Source: Opeltia flavorubescens (taxonomy: Eukaryota > Ascomycota > Lecanoromycetes > Teloschistales > Teloschistaceae). From it: 64,000 bases of DNA. The DNA is taken from the NCBI GenBank assembly GCA_000442125.1, contig KE546969.1:1116001-1180000 (forward strand), read 5' to 3'. The notes beneath the pieces were generated by a model. The model was given only the letters and a program-made list of their open reading frames with translations, was not told where the DNA came from and made no database searches. The position numbers were made by a program, and so were the translations under genes. Positions within the stretch are counted from its first letter, which is position 1, and every line of letters begins with the position of its first letter. Positions 1 to 11,228 of the stretch are shown here, piece after piece.

Positions 1-86
1 CGTTTTGCCTTCGTAAGGTTTTCCTACAGACAGACAACGGTCACCGGCTGCGCCCATCGGGTAGCTGCACTGACCCGCAGCAACGG

Positions 87-1613
87 ATGCGTTCAACGGA
101 GAGAGATGGTATTGACTGGGACTTGACACCTGCGTCCGATCTCATCTTCTTGCTCTCGGAAGCACCTGAATCAAGGGCAGAGGAAGATTCATCACCTAGT
201 CCATCACCTGACAATATAACAACTCCATCCAACCCGCCAGATCCACCACGGCAGAAATCCGATCTAGGCAACTTCGATAAGCTCTGGACCTTTCTTGGCC
301 AGCCATTGGATTTACCTCCACCGGAAGTACCTTCACTACCTGAAGACTATGCCCGTGCACATGCCGATGAGGCTACAACCCTGCATCTGACAACCAGCAA
401 AGGCGTACGATGGCGTGACGATGCAGAAGGAGGAGAACTTGCAGATGTTGAAGAAGCTGCAAATCAACCAAATTTGCTTGGTTCGATAAAGCGGAAAAAT
501 AAGAAGGAGCGCCGAAGGGAAAGAAAGGCGGCCCATGACGAAAAGGCCCAGCGTTCGAAGCTGTCTACTAGCAGCAGTGAAGCAGAAACTGAAGCAGAAC
601 CTCAGACCCCAAGGCATTCTGTTGACAGGAGAGACATTATCAATCAGTATCTCTACGGGTCTGGAAAGCCACACCATGGCGGTTCGCCAGCAGCATCTAG
701 GAAATTGACCGGCAGGGTGACACTGCCTATTGATCCGGCGGCATGGCCTGTCGCAAATCCTCATACTGCCAGTCCTGCCCCCAAATATCCTAACAGCATC
801 ATCAATCAGACCACACTTGTTGCAGCGGCAAAACGAAAGGAGGGTCTGATGAGGAAACTCAAAGAGCGATTCATCGATGATCGACCATTTCTCGATAGCA
901 TAAACATGAAAACGTCCATTTCAACGGATAACACCGGCATGAGGGAAGGAATTCATGTGTTTGTCGATGCCTCGAACATTATGATAGGGTTCCATGACTC
1001 TATCAAGCTCTCTCGAGGCTTGCCTTTGGGCTATCACCTGCGTCGCCAACCGCTCTCGTTCGACCGGCTATCTCTTGTTCTTGAACGGGGTCGTCCTACG
1101 TCGAAGCGAGTTGTCGTTGGTTCAGACAACATCGACGCGATCGAGGAGGCCAAATGCATTGGCTACGAAATCAATATCCTCAACCGTGTCCTTAAAGCTA
1201 AAGAGCTTACGCCTCGGCAAAAGAAATTCTCTTCACGCACCAACGGCAACACTAGCGCCACCGCGAATGGCACATCCGGCGGCAGCGGCTCTGAAACGAC
1301 CGCTGCCAAGGAGAAATGGGTCGAGCAGGCTGTGGACGAAATTCTACACCTGAAGATCCTTGAGAGTGTCATTGACGCGAAGGAGCCGTCGACGATGGTG
1401 CTGGCGACAGGGGATGCGGCCGAGGCGGAGTATTCGCAGGGCTTCCTGCGTATGGTAGAGAGGGCATTGGAGAAAGGGTGGAAGGTTGAATTGGTGAGCT
1501 TTAAGAAGAATATGAGTGGAATGTACAAGAGAAGAGAATTTAGGACCAAGTGGGATGGTAAATTCAACATCGTAGAGCTCGATGACTTTTTGGAGGAGCT
1601 ACATGGGTTATAA
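87..1613 (+). CDS. NYN-domain (PIN-like) putative RNase, 508 aa
   Basis: Single uninterrupted reading frame starting at ATG 87. Residues 1-230 are polar and low in complexity, with a basic KRKNKKERRRERK patch near residue 135 that could be a nuclear signal. The NYN fold begins near residue 288 with HVFVDASNIMIGFHDS and continues to VVVGSDN. After a Ser/Gly/Thr-rich insert (about residues 380-410) it resumes with MVLATGDAAEAEYSQGF. The Asp residues in FVDASN and ATGD fit the metal-binding acidic residues of NYN/PIN nucleases. The C-terminus (KYKRREFRTKW-like region to residue 508) completes the domain. Family members cut or bind RNA; the substrate here is unknown. The gene converges on the TPR gene downstream. 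The NYN assignment is fairly sure; nuclease activity is inferred. Confidence 0.8.
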   Translation: MRSTERDGIDWDLTPASDLIFLLSEAPESRAEEDSSPSPSPDNITTPSNPPDPPRQKSDLGNFDKLWTFLGQPLDLPPPEVPSLPEDYARAHADEATTLHLTTSKGVRWRDDAEGGELADVEEAANQPNLLGSIKRKNKKERRRERKAAHDEKAQRSKLSTSSSEAETEAEPQTPRHSVDRRDIINQYLYGSGKPHHGGSPAASRKLTGRVTLPIDPAAWPVANPHTASPAPKYPNSIINQTTLVAAAKRKEGLMRKLKERFIDDRPFLDSINMKTSISTDNTGMREGIHVFVDASNIMIGFHDSIKLSRGLPLGYHLRRQPLSFDRLSLVLERGRPTSKRVVVGSDNIDAIEEAKCIGYEINILNRVLKAKELTPRQKKFSSRTNGNTSATANGTSGGSGSETTAAKEKWVEQAVDEILHLKILESVIDAKEPSTMVLATGDAAEAEYSQGFLRMVERALEKGWKVELVSFKKNMSGMYKRREFRTKWDGKFNIVELDDFLEELHGL

Positions 1614-2026
1614 GGTATAATAGATGGATGGGAAGGAATTGGTTCCGGGATGGAGCTGCATCTTTTTTGGAATGTCCCCACGATCCCAACAGATGTTGAT
1701 GAGTGGGTGCGCATTGCTTTTCAACTGTTCTGACGTCTTGAACGTCTTTTCCTTATGATGGGTACCCCACAAGGCTTTTAGCCTTTGGGATGGTGGTGTA
1801 GCTTTCNGGACTGCTAAGACTTTCATTTCATAAGTATCGAGATCAGGATGTTGGTCACAAGAATACTGTTGAAGTGCGACCCTGATATGTTCGCCACGTC
1901 AACCTTATCGTTATATCCGCCGGCTGCTCTGTAAATACAATATCATTGCACTCCTTGCCCCTAATATCATCCTTCAAAGCATTCGGTTTCTACATTCCCG
2001 TCGTCCTACTTTCCTCTCCTACCTAA
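1614..2026. other. Convergent intergenic region
   Basis: This 413-bp space lies between the 3' ends of the NYN gene (+) and the TPR gene (-), so it probably holds both 3' untranslated regions. It contains one ambiguous base at 1807. No further gene is visible. Confidence 0.5.
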
Positions 2027-2764
2027 TCAACCGCTCCCCCTCCCACTCATCTCTCTCCCCAATACTTCCCCCACAATCCCCCCACAAAGCCTCGCATACG
2101 GATTCAACATCTTCCCCATCTCCCTCCCCACCTCACTCCCAAACCTCCCTGCAACCGAAAACTCGTTCCCCGCTGCCTCTTCCACTTCTGCTTTGCCCTG
2201 TGCTGCTCTCACATCTGCCGGCAGGGCAGCTAGAAACGCTTCTCTACCCGGTATATCGGATGGTAGGGGCCAATGAGGAGAGATCCGATAGAAGATATCC
2301 GCGCGGTGGGCATGCGCGGCGGAGAGAACGAGCTGCCGATGCGAAGAGATAGGCTCTTGCGCGGCGCTAGGTGAAGCGAGGGTGATTGCTGTGTTGAGAT
2401 CAAGGAGTATGGATGTTTGGAGCTCGAAGTCCGGTTGCACGGCATTAGAGGAAACTGCTAGAAGCCGACGGGCTTGAGCGCGGTTGTTGTAGGCCGAGGG
2501 ATAGGTTGGGTGAGTTTCTATGAGGGTTGTGAGGGCAGAGATGGCGGCTTGGGTGGCCTGTGGGGAGGGTGAAGGGGTGTTGATGGAGGATATTGCGGCT
2601 TGCTCCTGTGATTGAAGGGTGGAGAGGAGGGATGAGGAGAAGTGGGGAAGCGGCGGGAGAGAAGGATCGACTGGTTGGGTGGTTGGGGTTGTGGATTCCG
2701 GGTCGAAGATTTTAAAAAGGACTTGGCTGTCGTTGGCGCTGAGGGGAGTTGCGACGGTGGCCAT
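2027..2764 (-). CDS. TPR protein of the TTC36 type, 245 aa
   Basis: Intronless frame from ATG 2764 to the stop at 2027. The pattern of two-helix TPR repeats is visible around residues 70-180, including THPTYPSAYNNRAQARRLL, a further hydrophobic/Ala-rich helix pair, and HAHRADIFYRIS. The order and spacing resemble the TTC36 family of small single-domain TPR proteins, which act as co-chaperone-like adaptors. The first 60 residues are Pro/Ser/Thr rich. The C-terminal segment (FGSEVGREMGKMLNPYARLCGGIV) is typical of fungal homologues. No catalytic residues are expected. Function in fungi is not established. Upstream is the 3' end of the rhodopsin-like gene. Confidence 0.75.
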   Translation of the reverse strand: MATVATPLSANDSQVLFKIFDPESTTPTTQPVDPSLPPLPHFSSSLLSTLQSQEQAAISSINTPSPSPQATQAAISALTTLIETHPTYPSAYNNRAQARRLLAVSSNAVQPDFELQTSILLDLNTAITLASPSAAQEPISSHRQLVLSAAHAHRADIFYRISPHWPLPSDIPGREAFLAALPADVRAAQGKAEVEEAAGNEFSVAGRFGSEVGREMGKMLNPYARLCGGIVGEVLGREMSGRGSG

Positions 2765-3375
2765 TGTGACTCCGATGTTTGTCTTTCTGACAATGGTTTC
2801 CTCTTCTTGCTGATGCTGCTGCCGATGGATGAGTGAGTGGTGAGCAATTATTAACTTTCAAGCCGGTTCTGAAAATGTAGTATAATGGGAGACTTGTAGC
2901 CAATCTAAGCGGAAGTTGTCGATCTGCAGGAGGCCCAATTTCCTCAGAGAAGTCGATACCACGAGGTGTCGAATTGTTGCCAGAGTCTAATTGGCTAACA
3001 GCTGCTGCGGCTCTTCTTCGGTCGTCATATTATTCCTTGAGGATCACGACTTCTTCGACAGTATAGAGAAGTCATTATGTTCTTGTCTTCATCCTCAAAA
3101 TTTATCAACTTTGTCGAAATAATCCTTCTGATTGCTTTGAACTGGTTGATAATTAGGCTTGATAGGCCTTCAAGTAGTGAGAGAGATATCTACCTCTCTG
3201 AATTCTGATAATACAGGGCTCTGTGCATGTCAAACTTCGTTCACTCCGACGTGCATTCGCAATGTGTCCCCCAACAAAGAATACCTTTTCCGACTCTTAG
3301 ATGCCCTGATCATCCACGGTCATTATGCCGAACTCTTGACCAAACTCCTCGCTGGTTCTTCATGAAATCGTGGAG
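2765..3375. other. Intergenic region upstream of TPR gene
   Basis: Holds the promoter of the TPR gene and the 3' untranslated region of the rhodopsin-like gene, both on the minus strand. The short open frames here show no recognisable protein features. Confidence 0.4.
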
Positions 3376-4842
3376 TCATGAATAACCTTGCCCCATAGGT
3401 ACATCCGAGCTGGGGCTTGTAAGTGAAGTAGTATCCTGGATTTCATCGATGTGCGTATAGCCCCCTGTATGCATTGCAGGATCATTTCCCCCCTCCATCC
3501 CTGATGAACCGTTCCGGCTCAGAAACTTGGGCAATGCGCCAGCATCTGATAATTCGTAATCGCGTTGAACTTCCAAATCAAGCTGGCTACTGACTCGCCA
3601 CTCGGTAGTCTTGCGAATCTTAGTAACTCGAATCGAACTTCTACCACTTGTAGTCTGAGATTGCGCTACGAAAGCGCTCGCGGTGACCGGCTTGATTTGT
3701 TGAAAGCTTCGGCGGCTGCCATGGCTTGAAACGGTGCCCAGCATTTTGGAGAATAGAGGTTTAAGAGCAGGCATTGATGCGAGTATCGTGCCGATGTAGT
3801 GTTCGATCCTGAAGAAGCGTCAGTGGGTGACCAGTAATGCCAGTGAGGTACTCGATTTACATCGTCAAGATTGCTGGGTTTGTGATAGCCCCTGAAGCAA
3901 AAGTGAGCTGCGATAATGGGCAAAAGCATGGACTGCTCACGTGTATAATCCTCTTGGAAGATAGTTCTGAGCACTATTGCCTTGGCAATTGCACATGCAG
4001 CAGTACTGAACACTCGTCAGACAGCGCCCATCACCGACTTATCAAAATGTTCTATTGTTACTCACAAAACACCGAGACCCATCAGCAAGCTGAGAGCGAT
4101 CTTCGTCCGCCTATTCATCTGCAAACGGTGAATGACGCATATTGGGATGCCAGCACAGATTATGTCGGTCAAAGCGTCCAGGCCTAAACTTCAAGGTTAT
4201 CCTTGAGTCCGTGGTTGAGGGAAAAGAAATAGTCTTACCATAGTTCGTATAGCCTGCTGTGTAGACGACGTGCGCTGAAAAACAAGTGCCTTTTATCTTG
4301 GGGTTCCACATGGCATTGAAGGGTCGGCATTGAAGAAGAAATAATAGGATCTGAACGAAATGGCTAACCGCCACGAAGGCGATCAGAACCCAAAGAAATT
4401 GTGAAAGCCTTCGTCGAGCTCGATCTATCAATCGAAGCACGCACAGGCAGACAGATACCTTGACTAGTCCAATGCCCAAGACATTGGCAATCTGGGCGAG
4501 TTGGCTCCATTTTAGAACAGGATAGATCTGCCCCGGTGGTAGACAAGCAATGTGCTTTCCAGCTCCAGCCTGGACGAGCTTTGTGAGAAGAGCAGCTCCT
4601 ATGAGCCCAACAATCTAGATCCATAGTCAGCAGAGTTCTGCGATTTTTGTGCCTTCTTGGCTGACCATGGCTGCAGCAATAGTATAATCGTCCGAATGAA
4701 GACCATGACGAAGACCCAGTCTGAAGTAGATACGCAACGTCACTATCAGCATAGCCAGGCCAGCCAATGTCCAGCAAATTCCAAGTAGTAAGGGGCCTTG
4801 ATCTTCATGACAATAGGCAGGGGAAGGCGACATAATGTCCAT
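3376..4842 (-). CDS. Rhodopsin/PTH11-like seven-helix membrane protein, 399 aa, six exons
   Basis: Exons inferred on the minus strand: 4842-4666, 4614-4239, 4183-4066, 4005-3941, 3891-3861 and 3808-3376; all phases join cleanly to a 399-residue protein. Hydrophobic helices begin with LLLGICWTLAGLAMLIVTL, followed by the family landmark LHSDDYTIAAAM, then VGLIGAALLTKLV, a basic loop, FLWVLIAFVAVSHFVQILLF, the conserved CRPFNAMWNP, an aromatic/Cys segment TCF, DIICAGIPICVI, and IEHYIGTILASMPALKPLF. This is the order seen in the fungal rhodopsin-domain family of plasma-membrane proteins related to PTH11 receptors. The 130-residue tail is Ser/Thr rich and probably cytosolic. Two exons are only 65 and 31 bp. 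The ligand is unknown; true G-protein coupling is not shown. Confidence 0.8.
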
Positions 4843-6407
4843 GTGAGTGAGAGCTGTTTTCCAGAAATGGTGGGATCCGCCTGACAAATTAATCAGTGAT
4901 TTTAGCAAGTTTGAGGACCTTGGTAAAGGATTGACGTAAGTATCCGCAATTTGCTATGTTGATTATTTGAAGCTATGCAGTACAACTTAGGACGAACGAC
5001 AGATCATCACAAACGAAGAGGCGCTGTATCATGATGAGTTATCATGAAGTATTGAGCGAGGGGAAATGATCGGTTCAAGAAGTTTGATATGCTTTCTAAA
5101 TGTTGATTAATTTTTTTGTTGAGTGAATGAAAACAAAATTACTCGTAAACTCGGAGGCTCGAGAACATCGATGCTTGATATTAGATTCAAGCAAATTCCT
5201 GGCTAAGACTTCTCCTGAGGGCGTGAGGCGACGTCAAGACAAGTCCATTCTGCAAAACCCCCAGATGTCCAGGTCACCCCTGGAAACTGGAAGACCCACA
5301 ATTGCGGGAGCACTGCGGGTGATGTGCGAGCGTGCGAGACGTCTGTACCCAAGCTCGGTAGGACTGCAACGGCTGTGGTTCGTTGTCTAGAAACACACGG
5401 AAAGCCGGCCACTGAATGAGCAGCGTCCTCCGACAAACATGCAGGTGGCACCCAGTTGATTCTGGATTCGGATATAGATACGCATGGATTCGTCGAGACC
5501 GTGCATAAGCTTTGTTCGCTTCACCCTGAATCCTCGTGTGGATCCAAGCAGTTATCGCGTGCACCAGCAAGGTACGAAGCGCGCAGCAAACAGTGCGGCT
5601 ACCGACATAGGGACGTTTTGAATTTCCCCAAGTTATTGTATGAACGTACATAGAATTGCAGGCGAGAGCATGAAACGGCAACTAACGATACGTCTGTCAT
5701 AGTTGTAAAGAAGTCTTCGAGCACGTTCATTGTCGTCATCAGCCGTGGCCGGGAAGGCCGCTACCACATAGAAGGATTCCCAAATAGGACGACAAAACGC
5801 AAGGGCTGCATGAAATGGAGATGCAGGCGCACCAAATACGTATGTCACCCATGATCTGCTTCCGGCCGACGTCTGCACCAAAGAATGGTCGCTCTTCTTT
5901 CTTTTTTTTGTGAGTGCGTTGTTCAGGTATGACAAAACCAACAGTCGAGACTTCAGAGGACACAATTGCCGCGTTCAGGATCTTGACACCAACGGATTCT
6001 CATTGTAAAAATTGTAAATGAGGATACCTGCAGTAGATGCTGGAACCTGCATGAGTTAGATGTATTCCTTACGACGCAAGGACAGGCCAGTGTCCAGACC
6101 GATTACGCGAATGAGACGTCATCGCGAAGCAGGAAGGTTACACAACATCCTCGGTTCGGACGGAAGCGCCGACAGAGGGTTGGAAGGCATCGGCGTTCGA
6201 GATTTCTTCTCTGAAAATCTGAGAGTCTGGCCTTTTGGCAACATCATCGGGGACACGTGATCTGGCGGCAAAGACGCGCCAAGGTGGCGAATCCGCGTCT
6301 CCTTATAATTGTTGATTATGTCAATGCACATATATTTGACGTAACATCGGATTCCACGAGGTCTTTCAGTTCTTTGGTCGTCTCAGATTTGAGAACAAGG
6401 CTTCTAT
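4843..6407. other. Divergent promoter region between rhodopsin-like gene and RAD54
   Basis: About 1.5 kb with no convincing gene. The many overlapping short frames lack protein-like composition. An ACGCGCC sequence at 6274-6280 and a GACGTC at 6114-6119 lie on the RAD54 side. Either could be a cell-cycle or damage response site, but this is only a sequence match. Confidence 0.4.
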
Positions 6408-8900
6408 GTACGTATAGTTCCGGCTGTAAGATAGCTTCACTGACGAAGCCAACTCAGGCAGAGACCAAAACCAGCCGCCAGTCTAACAGCAGACAAGGAG
6501 AATGCACCTGTTACCAAGGTCGCTGCGAGACTCTATGGTGGTGGGCCGCAATCAATTGACCGATTGATCAAGCCGTTCAGATGTCCCGGCTCAGCTGCGC
6601 CTACGCGGGCATCTGACAAGCCTGCGAGGAAAAGACGAAAGGTCGACTATGGAGATGCTGACAGCACCGTGGATGGTGGAGACAAAGCATGGTCTAACGA
6701 AGAGCGTCTAGCTCTGGCCAATAGGGACGCCAACAAGTTCCCCATATTCAAGGTCAAAGATAAAGAAGCTCTGTTCCGGCAACGCTTCGCAGTCCCCTTA
6801 ATAAACAAGAACATTGGCACATACAATGCGAATCGACCGGCGCCAACACTTGGTATGAGAACGGGTGCAACTTTCATTGCAAAACCTCTTCATGATCCAA
6901 GCGGAGAGTTTGCCATCGTATTATACGACCCTACTATTGACGATCGGCCAGTGGTGGCTGAGCAGCAGGAGAAGAAGGATGAAGAGGCAGAAAAGCCCCA
7001 GTTGGATGTACCCATCATGCACAGGAGCCTTGCAGACATCCTAGGTCTCAAGAAGAAAGTCGAGGGTCAGAATCCGAAGATCCCCGTTGTCATCGATCCA
7101 CGGCTTGCGAAAGTCTTGAGACCACATCAGGTCGAGGGAGTAAAGTTCCTATATCGCTGCACGACCGGCCTCATCGACGAAAAAGCAAACGGTTGCATCA
7201 TGGCAGACGAAATGGGCTTGGGAAAGACGTTGCAGTGTATCGCCTTGATGTGGACGCTATTAAAGCAATCACCTGACGCCGGAAAGTCAACGATACAGAA
7301 ATGTGTGATTGCATGTCCTTCGAGTCTTGTCCGCAATTGGGCCAATGAACTGGTCAAGTGGCTTGGTCAAGATGCTGTCACTCCTTTTGCCGTTGATGGA
7401 AAAGCATCCAAAGCGGAACTCACTTCGCAGCTGAGACAATGGTGCATTGCCAGTGGCAGAGCGGTTGTCCGACCAGTCCTCATTGTCTCTTATGAAACAC
7501 TCAGACTCAACGTAGATGAACTCAGACACACGCAGATAGGCTTGCTCCTCTGTGACGAGGGCCATCGGTTGAAGAACGGAGAGTCCCAAACTTTCACAGC
7601 CCTGAACGATCTAAACGTCACGCGCCGAGTCATCCTTTCCGGTACGCCTATCCAGAATGACCTCTCGGAATACTTCTCTTTACTTAACTTCGCCAACCCG
7701 AGCTTGCTTGGCACTCGTAACGATTTTCGCAAGAAGTACGAACTCCCCATCCTCCGTGGCCGAGACGCTGCAGGTAGTGATGCAGACCGTCAGAAAGGCG
7801 ACGTAGCCGTTACCGAGCTTCTCAATCTTGTCAACAAATTCATCATCCGCCGTACGAACGACATTCTTTCCAAATACCTGCCTGTCAAGTACGAGCATGT
7901 CGTCTTTTGCAATCTCGCACCTTTCCAAAAGGATCTCTATACGCACTTCATCCAATCACCAGATATCAAATCACTGCTTCGTGGCAAAGGCTCTCAACCT
8001 TTGAAGGCGATTGGCATGCTGAAAAAACTCTGCAATCACCCGGACCTGTTAGATCTGCCCACGGATCTACCGGGCAGCGAGCAGTTCTTTCCGGACGACT
8101 ACGTCCCCAAGGAAGCTCGTGGTCGCGACCGTGACGTCAAACCATGGTACTCGGGTAAAATGCAAGTTCTCGACCGGATGCTGGCACGCATCCGCCAAGA
8201 TACAAACGACAAAATCGTCCTGATCAGCAACTTCACCCAAACGCTTGACGTGTTCGACAAATTGTGTCGTTCACGTGGATACGGCTCCTTGAGACTTGAC
8301 GGCACCATGGCTGTCAACAAGCGCCAGAAACTCGTCGACAAGTTCAACGACCCCAACGGTGACGAGTTTGTTTTTCTCCTCAGCAGCAAGGCAGGTGGAT
8401 GCGGTCTCAATCTCATCGGGGCCAACCGTCTCGTCCTCTTCGATCCGGACTGGAACCCAGCAGCTGATCAGCAGGCATTGGCGCGTGTATGGCGTGATGG
8501 TCAGAAAAAGGACTGTTTCGTCTATCGCTTCATCGCCACCGGTACGATCGAGGAAAAAATCTTCCAACGCCAATCTCACAAGCAATCTCTGTCGTCCTGC
8601 GTCGTCGATTCAGCAGAAGATGTCGAGAGACATTTTACATTGGATTCGCTAAGGGAATTGTTCCAATTCAAACCGGATACGACGAGCGATACTCACGACA
8701 CCTTCAAGTGCAAGCGGTGCAAGCCAGACGGGAAGCAGTACATCAAGGCGCCGGCGATGTTGTATGGGGACACAAGCAGTTGGAATCATTTTGTGAATGA
8801 CGGGGAGGAGGGGCCTCTGGGGAAAATTCAGGATTTGTTGCTGAGGCAGGAGGTGACAGATAACGCGGTCAGTGCGGTGTTTCAGTATATCAGTCATTGA
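6406..8900 (+). CDS. RAD54: RAD54 DNA repair/recombination Snf2-family translocase
   Basis: Main exon runs from about 6458 to 8900. Motor motifs are clear: ADEMGLGKT (Walker A), LLCDEGHRLKN (motif II), VILSGTPIQNDLSEYFSLLNF (motif III region), KAGGCGLNLIGANRL, and the helicase motif VI region QALARVWRDGQ. The N-terminus SIDRLIKPFRCPG and the KRRK patch match RAD54 rather than other Snf2 proteins. Near the end, a Cys pair (FKCKRCKPDG) fits the zinc-binding C-terminal lobe of RAD54. The protein drives RAD51-dependent strand exchange in the nucleus. There is no in-frame ATG before the conserved N-terminus; the frame is closed by a TGA at 6441. My model therefore places an intron at 6408-6457 and forms the start codon from AT (6406-6407) plus G (6458). 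That start is tentative; the identity is not. Confidence 0.93.
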
Positions 8901-9401
8901 GTTTGTCGAGGAAGGCTCACACATTGGGATGGGTGTATGACTCTATGATCCGATTTGCTTGGGACGCATAAGGTTTATGCTTTTGAATGCTGCTATGATC
9001 TTCTGCTGTTATGCTAGCTGAGTATTTGGTCTTCTCCTACCTATTCTATCTGGCTTTCGGTTTGGTAAGTCAATTTTGATTGCTCTGCTTAGCCAATGGG
9101 TGCTGTGATCTCACTTATGAGCCGATTGTTAGAAGTAGCTAGCAAAGCCGCACCCGCCGGTGTCTGTCTCTGGATACTACGACAAATGTTTACCTTCACT
9201 GAGAATACCAGCAGCTACCTGAGCTCTGTAGCTAGCATAAGTACCTATTGCGAAACATGCCATCGCTACCATTGTTGGGGAACGGCACAAGGACCTGAGA
9301 AGCTCGAGATTTCAAGACTGGGCTTTTAAGTACAATCAACATTCGCTCGTCAAAAACCTAGCCCAAGGATTTGAATAGGGACATGAGAATGAGAACCTCT
9401 G
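8901..9401. other. Convergent intergenic region
   Basis: Lies between the 3' ends of RAD54 and the F-box gene. It should carry both 3' untranslated regions; nothing else is recognisable. Confidence 0.45.
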
Positions 9402-10685
9402 CTAGCCATCTATTGAGAGCCATTTCGGAAGGTCTTGAGACCAATTTTTCCCTTCACACACAAAGTCCTTTACCAAATCCACGTCAGCGTCGCGAAATAT
9501 ATCCGAAGTGGTTGAGCACCACAGAGCGTGAATGTCTAGGTCCTCACGTGCTATTGAATGTTTTCTCAACTCAAGAAACACATTATACCAGGAGCCGTCG
9601 TATAGGAGAATACCCTGTATGGACAGTCGCCTGAGTGTCTTTCGCAAAGAGCGAAAGACTGACACAAGTTTTGTTTCCGTAGAGGCAAATCCCCATATGC
9701 TTAATTGATACAGTAACGGCCAATCGACAACTCCGAGAAAGTTTGCTAGATCTAGATAGATTGGTCCAATTGATGCCGTGATAGAAAGTGCATCAAGGAT
9801 TGGGCAGTGATCGATGAGACCACATGCCGGGAATTCCACGTCCTCTAACGTATGCGGCCAATCCCCTTCTGTGGCAGAGAAGGTCAACACAAGGAAGGTC
9901 GAATTGTGCATTGCATTCGACAGATATTCGAGCTCGACACCCGTAGTCTCAAGGGCCCTCCAATTGAAAGGGTACATGTTGGTCCCAAGTGTTAAAGTAT
10001 CTAGAGGGCGTTTTACTTGGGCAGCAACTTCACAAATGAATATGAGATCCTCGACTGGGTGAGGGATTGGCGTCCATAATCGTCCAACAAGCGGAGCGAG
10101 AGTCCGGCAGGCCATTTGATGAATTATTGTTGGTTCCCCTTGGAAAATCCCGTCCTGGAGATATGGATGAACTGAATATGACTGGACGTGTCTCAGATTA
10201 CCGAATGCTGCAATGAGCTCTGGGACTTGTGATTTTGCTTGTTGAAAGGCTTCGCTCTGCTCGTTCAGAGCTTGGATGTAATTGTTGTAACCCTCGTCTA
10301 TCGCTTCTCCTGAAAGCGACCGCTTACCATCCTCGTCGAATCCCCACCGCTCACGCTGCGGCCCGCTGGAGGTCATTCCTCTGACCTCGGTCTCGTAATC
10401 TTCTTTGATGACGAGGTCACCACTGAGTATGTGGCCGAAGAAGGTCACAATGTTCACTTTGCTTCTGTAGACTGGATGTTCGGCGATCGCTTTCAGATTA
10501 TCGAGATTGCGATGATTGAAAACGATAAAAACGTCGAAAAAGAGCAACTCCGCTGCAGGTCCAGCAAATGCCCGACTGCAAAGACGCATAGATTTAAGGT
10601 CGATCATGTTGACGGGGAAATAATCATCATCGGTGCACAGCTCGCGGCAGATGTTGAGGATGATTTCCTGCGGAAGGCGATCCAT
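9402..10685 (-). CDS. F-box protein, 427 aa
   Basis: The start is taken at ATG 10685 because the frame upstream has no ATG. The N-terminus MDRLPQEIILNICRELC followed by LKSMRLCSRAFAGPAAELLF is a typical fungal F-box, which binds SKP1 in an SCF ubiquitin ligase. The rest of the protein (residues 45-427) is a helix- and Leu-rich region with segments such as GNLRHVQSYSVH and LRRLSIQGILLYDG, which look like irregular leucine-rich repeats found in many fungal F-box proteins. No intron was needed. The substrate cannot be told from sequence. It converges with RAD54 and is divergent from nothing obvious upstream. Confidence 0.75.
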   Translation of the reverse strand: MDRLPQEIILNICRELCTDDDYFPVNMIDLKSMRLCSRAFAGPAAELLFFDVFIVFNHRNLDNLKAIAEHPVYRSKVNIVTFFGHILSGDLVIKEDYETEVRGMTSSGPQRERWGFDEDGKRSLSGEAIDEGYNNYIQALNEQSEAFQQAKSQVPELIAAFGNLRHVQSYSVHPYLQDGIFQGEPTIIHQMACRTLAPLVGRLWTPIPHPVEDLIFICEVAAQVKRPLDTLTLGTNMYPFNWRALETTGVELEYLSNAMHNSTFLVLTFSATEGDWPHTLEDVEFPACGLIDHCPILDALSITASIGPIYLDLANFLGVVDWPLLYQLSIWGFASTETKLVSVFRSLRKTLRRLSIQGILLYDGSWYNVFLELRKHSIAREDLDIHALWCSTTSDIFRDADVDLVKDFVCEGKNWSQDLPKWLSIDG

Positions 10686-11228
10686 TGTTTCAAAGGACCT
10701 ATTCGATAGGTACGGGCGCAACTCTCAAGGACAACGAGGGGGATTTCAAGATCGAGGTAGCAGCCTGAAATGGACGGAGTGATGAGAGGTGATCGAAGTG
10801 AGAATCGAGATGTAGACTTTCTGATTGAGGACTTACAGTAACAACACGAAGTTCCCTTTACAACCATTAAGCAGCAACGACATTCACAACCACACCTACC
10901 TCATCCTCTAATTACACTTACGTTTAGCATTGATCATCCTATAGTATGAGCTTCAGTAGCCACATCTTGAACTTCTAACTAGAAAACGCGCGAATGCCGA
11001 AAACTTTTGTTGCCTACTATTATGAGCGTCTAAGTCCCCAGATTGAGCATACTGCCATGTGGCAAGTGGAAACGCAAGAGCAAAGACAAGTACTGTTACA
11101 TGTAAGGGAACCTTGCACTAAATGAACCCCATTCTACAGCCATAACATCTCACCGAAATGGTCTCTTCGGCTATAAGGCAAAAAGTCCAGTGAAGTCACG
11201 AAATGTGATCACATACTGCTGTGTGTTG
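10686..11228. other. Intergenic region upstream of F-box gene
   Basis: Contains the promoter of the F-box gene and the 3' untranslated region of the RNA-binding protein gene. No gene seen. Confidence 0.4.

Noticed and set aside
5274-5681. 135-aa minus-strand protein
   Set aside because: Composition and overlap with equally long frames on both strands suggest a chance frame; no domain, no splice logic.
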